Translations under genes and position numbers: made by a program | The notes under the pieces: model-generated | What the model was told of the DNA's origin: nothing | What the model saw: only the letters and a program-made list of their open reading frames with translations | The model's database searches: none | Shown here: positions 1 through 7,254 of the stretch, one piece after another | Numbering within the stretch: position 1 is the stretch's first letter | Layout: the number at the start of each line of letters is the position of its first letter | Origin: Bacteroidales bacterium | GTDB taxonomy: Bacteria; Bacteroidota; Bacteroidia; Bacteroidales; UBA3663 | DNA: 7,941 nucleotides | NCBI GenBank assembly: GCA_017632695.1 | Contig: JAGBQS010000225.1 | Location: 1 to 7,941 of the forward strand | Direction of reading: 5' to 3'

Positions 1-1
1 G

Positions 2-3000
2 GAAGGCAACGGATGGGGCAACATCGGCGGTCATGTGCTGCTCTTCGGACGTATTCAGCAACCCGACTCCGTGCACATCATTGCCGATTTCCGGCCCAGT
101 TATTTGGGTCATAAGTCCATCGGCTGGATCAGGAACCGGAAAAAATTTCTGCCAGGCGGTTTCTATCCGGTTCTGGAACATATCGGAAGCATTAACTGGA
201 AAGGAACGGTCAGAATGGCTACCGTCAGGAATATTGCCTTCGACGTGGAAATAGGCTCTGAGGGGGCTTTGGAATCGGACTTCAACAGTCATCTGGTCTG
301 GAATGACGGCAACTATGACGGTTCGCGGATGAACGGAAACTACAAGCTGGACATCCCGTCCTGTGCCTTATCCGGCTCCCTGAACACCACTCTGAACCGC
401 TCCGAAATAGGACTAAGCTTCAATACCAGAGTCCTTCGGGCCGACCCGTACCGGATGCATCTTTCCGATATACGGAATCTGCGGCACCTGGAATTCTCGG
501 GTGTGGCTAAAGGCGATGTCAGGATTCCGGCCGGATTATTGAAAAAACGTCCGTTCAGTCGCTCAAAACAATACTGGAAGAACATCCCGACGGGTTTTGC
601 GCGCATTGATTCATTATGCATTAAAGGCGCCAACGATACCATCAGTCTGGATCCTTTCCGTCTCAATATTGTGCCGGAGTCAGGGTCGATGGTGGGTGTC
701 CTGCAATCGCCCGTACTGAATCTGGTTGCCACGCCGACGGCTCTTATCGGTTCCGTACACCCTATGCCCCGTCTGGCTGAACTGCTTGCGTTTTCCGGTT
801 CCTTCGGTCAGGAGGCTACTTTTTCGGCCGAATGGGATTCCATTCATCATATCATACAGGCGGAGGTGAATGCGCCCGAATGGATTCAGAACGATGTCAG
901 AACGTCTTTGTATTTGACTGCCGCAGGCAATACACAGGCAGGTGTTCCCGTTCCGGATGTTCTGCAAACCAACATGATGCTCGAATGCCAGACGCCCAAG
1001 CATTATATGTCAACACGTCTGGTGTTCGGGCTGGAATGGAATCCGCTGGCACTGATCATCGAACCTTCGACCGTTAACATCGACAATAAGGAATACACCA
1101 TATCCGAGGCATCGGTCATTCAGACCCACAAGGACAGGTTCATGCTGGAAAACCTGAAGATTCAGGAACTCGACCAGAAGCTGGAACTTTCGGGACAGAT
1201 GAACAATAAAGGTCAGATTGACCTGCTGGCTTCGCTGAACAATTTCCAGACGGATTTCTTTTTTGATTTTTGGGGTAAGAAATACCTGGATTTCGGCGGA
1301 AAGGCTACGGGCTCCATACAGGTTTCCTCGGATTCCCTGCTGCGTCTGGCGACCCGGGATCTTTATTTCAACCGGTTTTCGTACATGGACGATACGCTGG
1401 GCGACTGCCGGTTCAGCTGTGATTACAACATCGGTAAGAAACGGATTGCCTTAGACGCTGATATTTTCTCGGACGAATCCCATGTTTCACACACTTCCGG
1501 ATGGGTTCAGATGGGTGTGCGGGACAGTGTGGACCTGCTCTTCGAAACGGATTCCCTGAATATTGATTTCCTGAAGTACTGGCTGGGCGGCGTGCTTCAG
1601 GATATGCACGGACACACCTCGGGCGACATTCATCTGTTCGGCGACTGTGATTCGCTGAACCTTTTGGGAACGCCGAAACTCCATCAGGTGAACTTTACCT
1701 ACGATCTGCTCGGCGGCAGATACAGCATCGACGATACGCTTTATATGACCCACGGGAAAAACCTGTCGGAGGGGTTCATCAGCCTGAATAATGCAAAAAT
1801 CTACGATGCCAACGGACAGCAGGCTTTCCTGTCGCTCGACCTGAATCATAATCATCTGCACAACCTGGAATATGGTGTGGATTTCGATATCCCTTCCACG
1901 CAGGAAGGATTCCTCGTCTTTGACCATCCCAAACAGGAATACAACGAGATTTATTGGGGCCGTCTATGGGCTACCGGCCGCTGCCAGATGCACGGTACCT
2001 ACTCTCAGCACAGAATCAGTGCACAGCTGTCGCCTGCCGGAAAATCGGTCTTCAACCTCTCGCCCGGCGAGGAAAGTTTTTCGGAAAACAGTTATAATTT
2101 CCTGACCTTCAGAGATAAAAGACTGGTACAGTCCGAAATGGAGAACGACGGTCAGGGCACGCGCCAGTTCAGCAAGCAGAATACACAGGTGAAGAAGTCC
2201 GCCTCGACCTTTATTGAGGCCGATCTTCTGATACATGCCAACGAGCGCTGCCAGGTTTATGTCCAGATGGATCCTTTGGCCGAGGACAGGCTGATCTGCC
2301 GGGGAAAAGGTGATCTGTCCCTTCACTACGACCCTTACCATGACATCACGCTGACTGGCACCTACGATATCAGTCAGGGTTCCTATACCGTCAATATGCG
2401 CGGAGACCTGATGACCAAGGCTTTTCAGCTGCAGGAAGGAAGCAGCGTTACTTTCAGCGGGTTGCCCAGCGAATCCAACCTGAATCTGAATGCGGTCTAC
2501 AGTATTCCGTCGGCTAACCTGCGCGATCTGGACGAGAGTTTTGCCTCGCTTTCCAGTCTGAGCAGAACTTCGCTGCCGGTTGACTGCAAGCTGAAGGTGA
2601 CCGGTTTCATCAGATCCCCGCAGATTGCCTTCGACCTTGAGGTGAAAAATACATCGGATGACGTGCAGGCTTTAGTCCATAATATAATAGGTACGCAGGA
2701 GATGCTGAACCGGGAAGTGTTCTATCTGCTGCTCTTCTCGAAATTCTATACGCCGGAATATGCATCGACATCACAGAAACAGACCGGCTCGGAACTGACA
2801 TCGTTTGCCAGTTCTTCGCTCACGTCGCAGCTGAACAACCTTTTGGGACACATGAGCGACAATTTCACTTTGGGTACCAACTTCAGGACCGACAAAGGCG
2901 ACTTCTCGGATATGGAAATGGATTTCTCACTTTCGACCCGACTGCTGAACGACCGCCTGCTGCTGAACGGCAACCTGGGTTACCGGGATCCGGCTAACAG

Positions 3001-3211
3001 AATCGGCGTGAACAACAGCAACACGTCGTTTATCGGCGATTTCGATGTGGAATTCCTGATCAACACCTCCGGAACGGTGCGTGCAAAAGCCTACAGTCAC
3101 TACAACGAACGGGACTATTCGATCAACAATGCACTCACCACTCAGGGTATCGGCATCATCCTCCGAAAGGACTTTATTTCGGTCCGAGATTTGCTAAAAC
3201 GTAAACACTAA
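2..3211 (+). CDS. tamB: TamB-family translocation/assembly module protein, 5'-truncated by the window edge
   Basis: The frame is open from base 2 with no start codon that looks like the true one, so the N-terminus lies upstream; 1069 residues and a TAA stop (3209-3211) are visible. TamB-type proteins are anchored in the inner membrane and span the periplasm as a long beta-rich groove. They act with an outer-membrane BamA/TamA-like partner in envelope biogenesis and probably in lipid transport. Seen here: a long, low-complexity beta-strand-rich body of repeated short alternating strands; the motif TGTYDISQGSYTVNM near fragment residue 784; and the family's C-terminal block, with NREVFYLLL near 905, NFTLGTNFR near 954, LLLNGNLGYRD near 987 and a final strand region ending in LRKDFISVRDLL. 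The last quarter matches the DUF490/TamB domain of Bacteroidota. The anchor helix would be in the missing part; from memory full-length relatives are about 1450-1550 aa. No frameshift is seen. The family call is firm; the exact substrate is unknown. Confidence 0.88.
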   Translation, partial: EGNGWGNIGGHVLLFGRIQQPDSVHIIADFRPSYLGHKSIGWIRNRKKFLPGGFYPVLEHIGSINWKGTVRMATVRNIAFDVEIGSEGALESDFNSHLVWNDGNYDGSRMNGNYKLDIPSCALSGSLNTTLNRSEIGLSFNTRVLRADPYRMHLSDIRNLRHLEFSGVAKGDVRIPAGLLKKRPFSRSKQYWKNIPTGFARIDSLCIKGANDTISLDPFRLNIVPESGSMVGVLQSPVLNLVATPTALIGSVHPMPRLAELLAFSGSFGQEATFSAEWDSIHHIIQAEVNAPEWIQNDVRTSLYLTAAGNTQAGVPVPDVLQTNMMLECQTPKHYMSTRLVFGLEWNPLALIIEPSTVNIDNKEYTISEASVIQTHKDRFMLENLKIQELDQKLELSGQMNNKGQIDLLASLNNFQTDFFFDFWGKKYLDFGGKATGSIQVSSDSLLRLATRDLYFNRFSYMDDTLGDCRFSCDYNIGKKRIALDADIFSDESHVSHTSGWVQMGVRDSVDLLFETDSLNIDFLKYWLGGVLQDMHGHTSGDIHLFGDCDSLNLLGTPKLHQVNFTYDLLGGRYSIDDTLYMTHGKNLSEGFISLNNAKIYDANGQQAFLSLDLNHNHLHNLEYGVDFDIPSTQEGFLVFDHPKQEYNEIYWGRLWATGRCQMHGTYSQHRISAQLSPAGKSVFNLSPGEESFSENSYNFLTFRDKRLVQSEMENDGQGTRQFSKQNTQVKKSASTFIEADLLIHANERCQVYVQMDPLAEDRLICRGKGDLSLHYDPYHDITLTGTYDISQGSYTVNMRGDLMTKAFQLQEGSSVTFSGLPSESNLNLNAVYSIPSANLRDLDESFASLSSLSRTSLPVDCKLKVTGFIRSPQIAFDLEVKNTSDDVQALVHNIIGTQEMLNREVFYLLLFSKFYTPEYASTSQKQTGSELTSFASSSLTSQLNNLLGHMSDNFTLGTNFRTDKGDFSDMEMDFSLSTRLLNDRLLLNGNLGYRDPANRIGVNNSNTSFIGDFDVEFLINTSGTVRAKAYSHYNERDYSINNALTTQGIGIILRKDFISVRDLLKRKH

Positions 3212-3214
3212 ATA

Positions 3215-3232
3215 GCAAAATCGCCATTTTGT
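3215..3232 (+). terminator. Weak A/T-rich hairpin just after tamB (tentative)
   Basis: CAAAAT (3216-3221) can pair with ATTTTG (3226-3231) around a 4-nt CGCC loop, with a possible G-U pair outside it. It starts 4 bases after the tamB stop. The stem has only one G-C pair and no continuous T tract follows it, so it is a poor intrinsic terminator. It may only protect the mRNA 3' end, or it may be chance. Confidence 0.25.
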
Positions 3233-3262
3233 GTAATAATTTCATCTTTTCACATCGGATTA

Positions 3263-3294
3263 TTTGGGTATAATTGTATTTCTTTCTATCTTTG
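3263..3294 (+). promoter_or_regulatory. Bacteroidota-type promoter for rho
   Basis: A TTTG at 3263-3266 (-33 element) is followed after exactly 20 nt by TATCTTTG at 3287-3294, a perfect match to the Bacteroidota -7 consensus TAnnTTTG; the usual spacing is 19-21 nt. Transcription would start near 3300, giving a leader of about 60 nt before the rho ATG at 3363. The region between the boxes is A/T-rich. This promoter makes rho independent of tamB transcription. Confidence 0.8.
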
Positions 3295-3299
3295 CAACC

Positions 3300-3362
3300 G
3301 CGTTTCAGTCAACTCTAATTTCAAAATTCCCGGCTTAAACGCATTCCCCACACTTTTTTACT
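3300..3362 (+). promoter_or_regulatory. rho 5' leader, C-rich and G-poor (possible Rho-binding autoregulatory region)
   Basis: The predicted untranslated leader holds about 19 C and only 5 G in 62 bases, with CCC and CCCC runs near 3329 and 3346. I see no strong hairpin. High C and low G in an unstructured RNA is the known character of Rho utilisation (rut) sites, and rho genes in other bacteria are regulated by Rho acting on their own leader. That this leader does the same is inference. There is no Shine-Dalgarno sequence; the bases before the ATG are a T tract, consistent with SD-independent initiation in Bacteroidota. Confidence 0.35.
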
Positions 3363-5165
3363 ATGTACAAATTCGAAGATTTAAATCGTTTGGACGATAT
3401 TGAGCTCTTACAACTGGCTCAAGGCTTGGAAGTCGATATCCGCAAATTCGACTCACGCGAACAAGGCATCGAGGCGCTGTTGGGTTCCATTCAGGAATGT
3501 GAAGAAATGACCAAAGAGCGCAAACGGGGCCGTAAATCGGCGGCTGTCATTAACGCTGAAAATACCTTAAGCCTGCTTGAAGGCTTTTTAGCCAATAAAT
3601 CGGACAATGCTGAACAATTGTCTGAGAATACCGAATCCGACTATACCGAAACGGAACCTCAGAATCAGGAGGACTTTAAGAACGGATACGCTGATAATGA
3701 TTCTTACTACGACGAACCCCAGCCTGAATATGAGGGTGAGCCGACAGACCAGCCTATGGATCAGTATCAGGAGGAGCCGATGGATTATCCGGAGGACAAT
3801 ATGGAATATCCTGCTGCCGGACAGGACGAAGATACGCAGGAACTGATTGAACACAACAAGAACGCCTTCGGCGATTTCTTCGGCAGCGGTTCGCGTGCCA
3901 ATAACAAAAAGAAAAACAAACAGAAGCAGAAACTTGTTAAGCAGAAACAGGAACCTAAACCTGAAAAAATCCAGCAGGAACAGCCTAAACCTGAACCTGC
4001 AGTTGAGGAAACCGTTCCGAACCCGGGTGTTTCCCGTAATGAATTTGAAGGCATTCTGCAGGGTTCGGGCGTTCTGGAACTGATGCCGGACGGTTTCGGA
4101 TTCCTCCGTTCTGCCGACTATAATTATTTTGCTTCGCCGGATGACATTTTCGTTTCCCAGCAACTGATCAAGCAGTTCAACCTGAAACAGGGTGATGTTG
4201 TGGAAGGTCCTATCTGTCCTCCTCACGAGGGAGAACATAATTACCCGCTCACAGGAATCGAAACGGTAAACGGACGTGATGCTGAATTTGCCCGCAACCG
4301 CGTTCCTTTTGAACACCTCACCCCGTTGTTCCCTAACGAAAAGTTCAAGCTCTGCAAGGGTCACAACGACAGTGATTCCTGCCGTGTGATTGATATGTTC
4401 GCTCCTATCGGCAAAGGTCAGCGTGCCCTGATTGTGGCTCCTCCTAAAGCCGGTAAGACTGTGCTCCTGAAGGAAATTGCCAATGCGATTGCGTTCAACC
4501 ATCCGGAGGTTTATATGATCATTCTGCTGATTGACGAACGTCCGGAGGAAGTTACCGATATGCAGCGCAGCGTGAATGCCGAGGTGATTGCTTCTACCTT
4601 CGACGAACCGGCCGACCGTCACGTTAAGGTGGCCGATATGGTGATTGAGAAAGCCAAGCGTCTGACGGAATGCGGACACGATGTTGTCATTCTGCTCGAT
4701 TCCATCACCCGTCTGGCACGCGCATACAATACCGTTTCACCGTCGAGCGGCAAGGTTCTTTCCGGCGGTGTGGAAGCCAACGCCCTGCAGAAACCGAAGC
4801 GTTTCTTCGGCGCTGCACGTAATATTGAAGGCGGCGGTTCGCTGACCATCATCGCTACTGCCCTCATTGAGACCGGCAGTAAGATGGATGAAGTCATCTT
4901 CGAGGAATTCAAGGGAACCGGTAATATGGAACTTGTCCTCGACCGCAAGATTGCTAACAAACGCGTCTTCCCGGCTGTCGACCTGCTTGCTTCTTCTACC
5001 CGTCGCGACGATCTCCTCCTGGACGATGCCGTTCTGCGCCGCATGTGGATTTTGCGCCGTCACCTGTCGGAACACATGCCGGTCGAGGCTATGGAGGAAC
5101 TTCAGAAACTCATCCAGAACACCAGCAACAACGAGGAACTCCTCATGTCGGCTATGTCAAAGTAA
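3363..5165 (+). CDS. rho: Transcription termination factor Rho, with a long disordered insert
   Basis: This encodes the hexameric RNA-dependent ATPase/helicase that pulls on nascent RNA and terminates transcription in the cytoplasm. At 600 residues it is well above the 419 aa of E. coli Rho. Domains in order: a Rho_N-like helical segment (about 1-45), a basic stretch KERKRGRKS (51-59), a disordered insert (about 80-224), an OB/cold-shock RNA-binding fold (about 230-300, containing DGFGFLRSADYNYF) and the RecA-like motor (about 315-585). Key motifs are present: Walker A APPKAGKT (359-366), DERPEEV with the catalytic Glu at 392 and Arg 393 beside it, Walker B VVILLDSITR (441-450), the Q-loop region SGKVLSGGVEANAL (462-475) and the R-loop region FKGTGNME (516-523). 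The ATG at 3363 is chosen because it follows a good promoter and opens directly into the N-terminal helices. The ABC-F gene begins 6 bases after the stop. All core catalytic motifs look intact. Confidence 0.97.
   Translation: MYKFEDLNRLDDIELLQLAQGLEVDIRKFDSREQGIEALLGSIQECEEMTKERKRGRKSAAVINAENTLSLLEGFLANKSDNAEQLSENTESDYTETEPQNQEDFKNGYADNDSYYDEPQPEYEGEPTDQPMDQYQEEPMDYPEDNMEYPAAGQDEDTQELIEHNKNAFGDFFGSGSRANNKKKNKQKQKLVKQKQEPKPEKIQQEQPKPEPAVEETVPNPGVSRNEFEGILQGSGVLELMPDGFGFLRSADYNYFASPDDIFVSQQLIKQFNLKQGDVVEGPICPPHEGEHNYPLTGIETVNGRDAEFARNRVPFEHLTPLFPNEKFKLCKGHNDSDSCRVIDMFAPIGKGQRALIVAPPKAGKTVLLKEIANAIAFNHPEVYMIILLIDERPEEVTDMQRSVNAEVIASTFDEPADRHVKVADMVIEKAKRLTECGHDVVILLDSITRLARAYNTVSPSSGKVLSGGVEANALQKPKRFFGAARNIEGGGSLTIIATALIETGSKMDEVIFEEFKGTGNMELVLDRKIANKRVFPAVDLLASSTRRDDLLLDDAVLRRMWILRRHLSEHMPVEAMEELQKLIQNTSNNEELLMSAMSK
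3603..4034 (+). other. Rho intrinsically disordered region with an acidic half followed by a basic half
   Basis: Residues 81-224 of Rho lack hydrophobic periodicity and are dominated by E, D, Q, N, P, K and Y. Residues 81-165 have about 29 Asp/Glu against a single Lys, plus eight Tyr (94, 109, 115, 116, 123, 135, 142, 149). Residues 178-202 hold ten Lys and one Arg. Between them a Gly/Phe segment, NAFGDFFGSGS (167-177), joins the two. A K/Q/P/E tail (196-216) leads into the OB fold. Large disordered inserts at this place are a recognised trait of Bacteroidota Rho, and in Bacteroides thetaiotaomicron this region has been reported to drive phase separation. That the segment does so here is inference. 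Confidence 0.8.
3954..3995 (+). repeat. Short direct repeat inside the Rho disordered region
   Basis: CCTAAACCTGAA occurs at 3954-3965 and again at 3984-3995, exactly 30 bases apart and in frame, each encoding PKPE with identical codons and each preceded by CAGGAA nearby. It looks like a small in-frame duplication within low-complexity sequence, the kind of change that lengthens disordered linkers. Only two copies are seen. Confidence 0.55.
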
Positions 5166-5171
5166 TCTTTT

Positions 5172-7088
5172 ATGATTTCTATAGAAAACTTATCGGTGGA
5201 GTTTGGCGTCAAGCCTCTCTTCACCGATGTCAATTACGTCATCAACCGTCACGACCGGATCGCTTTGGTCGGCAAGAACGGTGCAGGCAAAAGCACGATG
5301 CTTAAGATTATTGCCGGCATCCAGCAGCCGACCCGCGGATTTGTCGGCAAGCCTAAGGATCTGTCCATCGGCTACCTGCCTCAGGTTATGAATCTGACCG
5401 ACAGCATGACTGTCCGGCAGGAAACAGAAAAGGCCTATGCCAACATGATGCAGATGGAAGAACATCTGGCTGCACTGAATCAGGAACTGGCCGACCGCAC
5501 CGACTACGAAAGCGAGAGCTATCAGGATCTGATTGAGAAGATGACTGATCTGAATGAACAGCTAACGGTCATCAACAGCACCAACCGTGATGCGGAAATT
5601 GAAAGAACCCTGATGGGTCTGGGCTTTGAACGGAATGATCTTGACCGTCCTACAAGCGAGTTTTCCGGCGGTTGGAGAATGCGTATAGAACTTGCAAAGA
5701 TCCTGCTGCAAAGACCGGATGTCCTGTTGCTTGACGAGCCGACCAACCATCTGGACATTGAATCCATCCAATGGCTGGAGAAATTTCTGGCAAACGGGAA
5801 AAGTACTTTGCTGCTGATCAGTCACGACCGGGCTTTTCTGGATAACGTTACGACCCGCACGATTGAAATCACCTGCGGCACGATTCACGACTATAACGTC
5901 AATTACTCGAAATATGTGGTTCTTCACGCCGAACGTATCGAACAGCAACGACGTGCCTACGAAAACCAGCAGAAGATGATTCAGGATACGGAAGCCTTCA
6001 TTGAGCGCTTCCGCTATCAGGCAACCAAAGCCATTCAGGTACAGAGCCGCATCAAACAGCTCGAGAAAGTCGTACCCATCGAGATTGATGAGGTCGATAA
6101 TTCGCACCTGAACCTGAAGTTCCCTCCTGCCCCGCGCTCGGGCGACTATCCCGTCATCTGTCATGATGTACGGAAAGCCTACGATCATGTTGTGTTCGAC
6201 CATGTGGAGATGACGATCAAACGTGGCGAAAAGGTTGCATTCGTGGGTCGTAACGGTGAAGGAAAGTCCACGTTGGTGAAATGTATCATGGGACAGATTC
6301 CTTTTGACGGCGAACTGAAGGTCGGCTATGGTGTGAAAATCGGCTATTTTGCCCAGAACCAGGCCCAGCTGCTCGATGAAGAGTTGTCGGTTTTCGATAC
6401 GATTGACCGCGTAGCTGTCGGCGACATCCGTACCAAGATCAGAGATATCTTAGGAGCTTTCATGTTTGGAGGTGAAGCCTCCGACAAACCGGTTAAGGTG
6501 CTTTCCGGCGGAGAACGAAGCCGTCTGGCGATGATCCGGCTGCTGTTGGAACCCGTCAACCTGCTGATTCTCGACGAGCCGACCAACCACCTCGATATGG
6601 CTTCGAAAGATGTGCTGAAAAAAGCCATTCAGGCCTTCGACGGAACCGTAATCCTGGTTTCGCACGACCGTGATTTTCTGGACGGACTGGTTTCGAAGGT
6701 CTACGAATTCGGACACGGCAAGGTTCGCGAACATCTGGGCGGCATCTACGATTACCTCCAGAAACGTCAGCTTGACTCTCTTCAGATGCTCGAAGTCAAG
6801 GATGCTCCCAAACCGGCTGAACCGGTCAAAACCGAATCCAGATTCAGCTTCGAGGAACAGAAGGCAATGAAGCAGCAGCGTTCCAAGCTCGAGAAACTCG
6901 TTAAACAGGCCGAAGAAGAAATCGGCCGTCTGGAAAAAATGCTGTCGGAAGTCGAGGCCAAGATGGCAACACCGAAAGGCAGTCAGGATCAGCAGCTCTA
7001 CATACAGCATGCCGACCTGAAGAAAAAAATTGATGAAGTAAGCGAGACATGGATGACTGCTTCCGAACAATTGGAAGAACTGTCATAG
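5172..7088 (+). CDS. ABC-F family ATPase, YheS-like (ribosome-associated)
   Basis: This is a soluble twin-ATPase protein without membrane segments, so it is not a transporter. ABC-F proteins bind the ribosomal E site and assist stalled or initiating ribosomes. Domain 1 has Walker A GKNGAGKST (34-42), signature FSGGW (164-168), Walker B with Glu 189 and switch His 218. An arm-like helical insert lies at about 90-140. The interdomain linker (about 250-305), ending QSRIKQLEKV, is the ABC_tran_Xtn/PtIM segment. Domain 2 has Walker A GRNGEGKST (359-367), signature LSGGE (444-448), Walker B with Glu 469 and His 498. A charged coiled coil (about 558-636) forms the C-terminal extension. Length (638 aa), the FSGGWRMR motif and the tail ending in SEQLEELS resemble E. 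coli YheS (about 637 aa). The linker lacks the long extension typical of antibiotic-resistance ABC-F proteins, so a housekeeping role is more likely. It starts 6 bases after rho with no Shine-Dalgarno sequence and no promoter in the gap, so it is probably cotranscribed with rho. Confidence 0.93.
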   Translation: MISIENLSVEFGVKPLFTDVNYVINRHDRIALVGKNGAGKSTMLKIIAGIQQPTRGFVGKPKDLSIGYLPQVMNLTDSMTVRQETEKAYANMMQMEEHLAALNQELADRTDYESESYQDLIEKMTDLNEQLTVINSTNRDAEIERTLMGLGFERNDLDRPTSEFSGGWRMRIELAKILLQRPDVLLLDEPTNHLDIESIQWLEKFLANGKSTLLLISHDRAFLDNVTTRTIEITCGTIHDYNVNYSKYVVLHAERIEQQRRAYENQQKMIQDTEAFIERFRYQATKAIQVQSRIKQLEKVVPIEIDEVDNSHLNLKFPPAPRSGDYPVICHDVRKAYDHVVFDHVEMTIKRGEKVAFVGRNGEGKSTLVKCIMGQIPFDGELKVGYGVKIGYFAQNQAQLLDEELSVFDTIDRVAVGDIRTKIRDILGAFMFGGEASDKPVKVLSGGERSRLAMIRLLLEPVNLLILDEPTNHLDMASKDVLKKAIQAFDGTVILVSHDRDFLDGLVSKVYEFGHGKVREHLGGIYDYLQKRQLDSLQMLEVKDAPKPAEPVKTESRFSFEEQKAMKQQRSKLEKLVKQAEEEIGRLEKMLSEVEAKMATPKGSQDQQLYIQHADLKKKIDEVSETWMTASEQLEELS

Positions 7089-7121
7089 CCCCTATATATA
7101 ATGTATAAGAGTTGATACAAG

Positions 7122-7163
7122 CCCCGATTATAGACTGAAAATGAAAAATCGGGGTTCTTTTTT
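7122..7163 (+). terminator. Rho-independent terminator after the rho/ABC-F operon
   Basis: CCCCGATT (7122-7129) pairs perfectly with AATCGGGG (7147-7154), giving an 8-bp stem that G-U and A-U pairs can extend outward. The loop is 17 nt and the T-rich tract TTCTTTTTT (7155-7163) follows directly, with further T runs after it. It starts 33 bases after the ABC-F stop codon. The bases upstream of the stem are not A-rich, so it should work only for + strand transcripts. Confidence 0.85.
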
Positions 7164-7204
7164 GTTATTTTTTTCAAATTTGTATTAAATTTTTCCTTAA
7201 AACC

Positions 7205-7235
7205 TTGCATATATAAAAAATCCTATATAACTTCG
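7205..7235 (+). promoter_or_regulatory. Bacteroidota-type promoter for recQ
   Basis: TTG at 7205-7207 is followed after 20 nt by TAACTTCG at 7228-7235, which matches TAnnTTTG at all but one position. A/T-rich sequence with T and A tracts lies upstream (about 7163-7203) and could act like an UP element. The predicted start of transcription, near 7241, leaves a leader of only about 12-15 nt before the recQ ATG. Its place after a strong terminator supports a separate recQ unit. Confidence 0.6.
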
Positions 7236-7254
7236 CGTTAAGAAATCAAGATAT

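Noticed and set aside
1487..1927. Minus-strand open frames within tamB (also 340-732 and 680-1003)
   Set aside because: The sense frame is continuous and family-consistent; the antisense products show no domain, promoter or start context.
3903..3920. A-rich Lys/Asn codon run in rho as a possible programmed frameshift site
   Set aside because: The bases do not form a proper X XXY YYZ heptamer in frame, no downstream stimulatory structure is evident, and the zero frame continues through the whole conserved Rho core.
3588..4679. Long open frame (363 codons) on the minus strand, antisense to rho
   Set aside because: It mirrors the coding bias of rho: its F/L/R-rich stretch is the complement of the Lys/Gln/Glu-rich insert. 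It has no promoter or recognisable domain, and the sense gene is certain.
5562..6203. Minus-strand open frame (213 codons) inside the ABC-F gene, and a similar one at 6450-7070
   Set aside because: Both lie wholly within a strongly supported ABC-F gene, lack family motifs and arise from codon bias in the sense strand.
5172..7088. ABC-F protein as an antibiotic-resistance determinant
   Set aside because: The interdomain linker is of the short housekeeping type, the overall match is to YheS, and it sits in a core operon with no sign of transfer.
7175..7182. Palindrome CAAATTTG between terminator and recQ promoter as an operator
   Set aside because: It is only 8 bases in very A/T-rich DNA, where such palindromes are common by chance; no second copy or known regulator site is recognised.
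7091..7229. CCTATATA occurring at 7091-7098 and 7222-7229 as a direct repeat or site-specific recombination pair
   Set aside because: Eight A/T-rich bases repeated once in a 166-base A/T-rich gap is expected by chance, and no recombinase or mobile gene is nearby.
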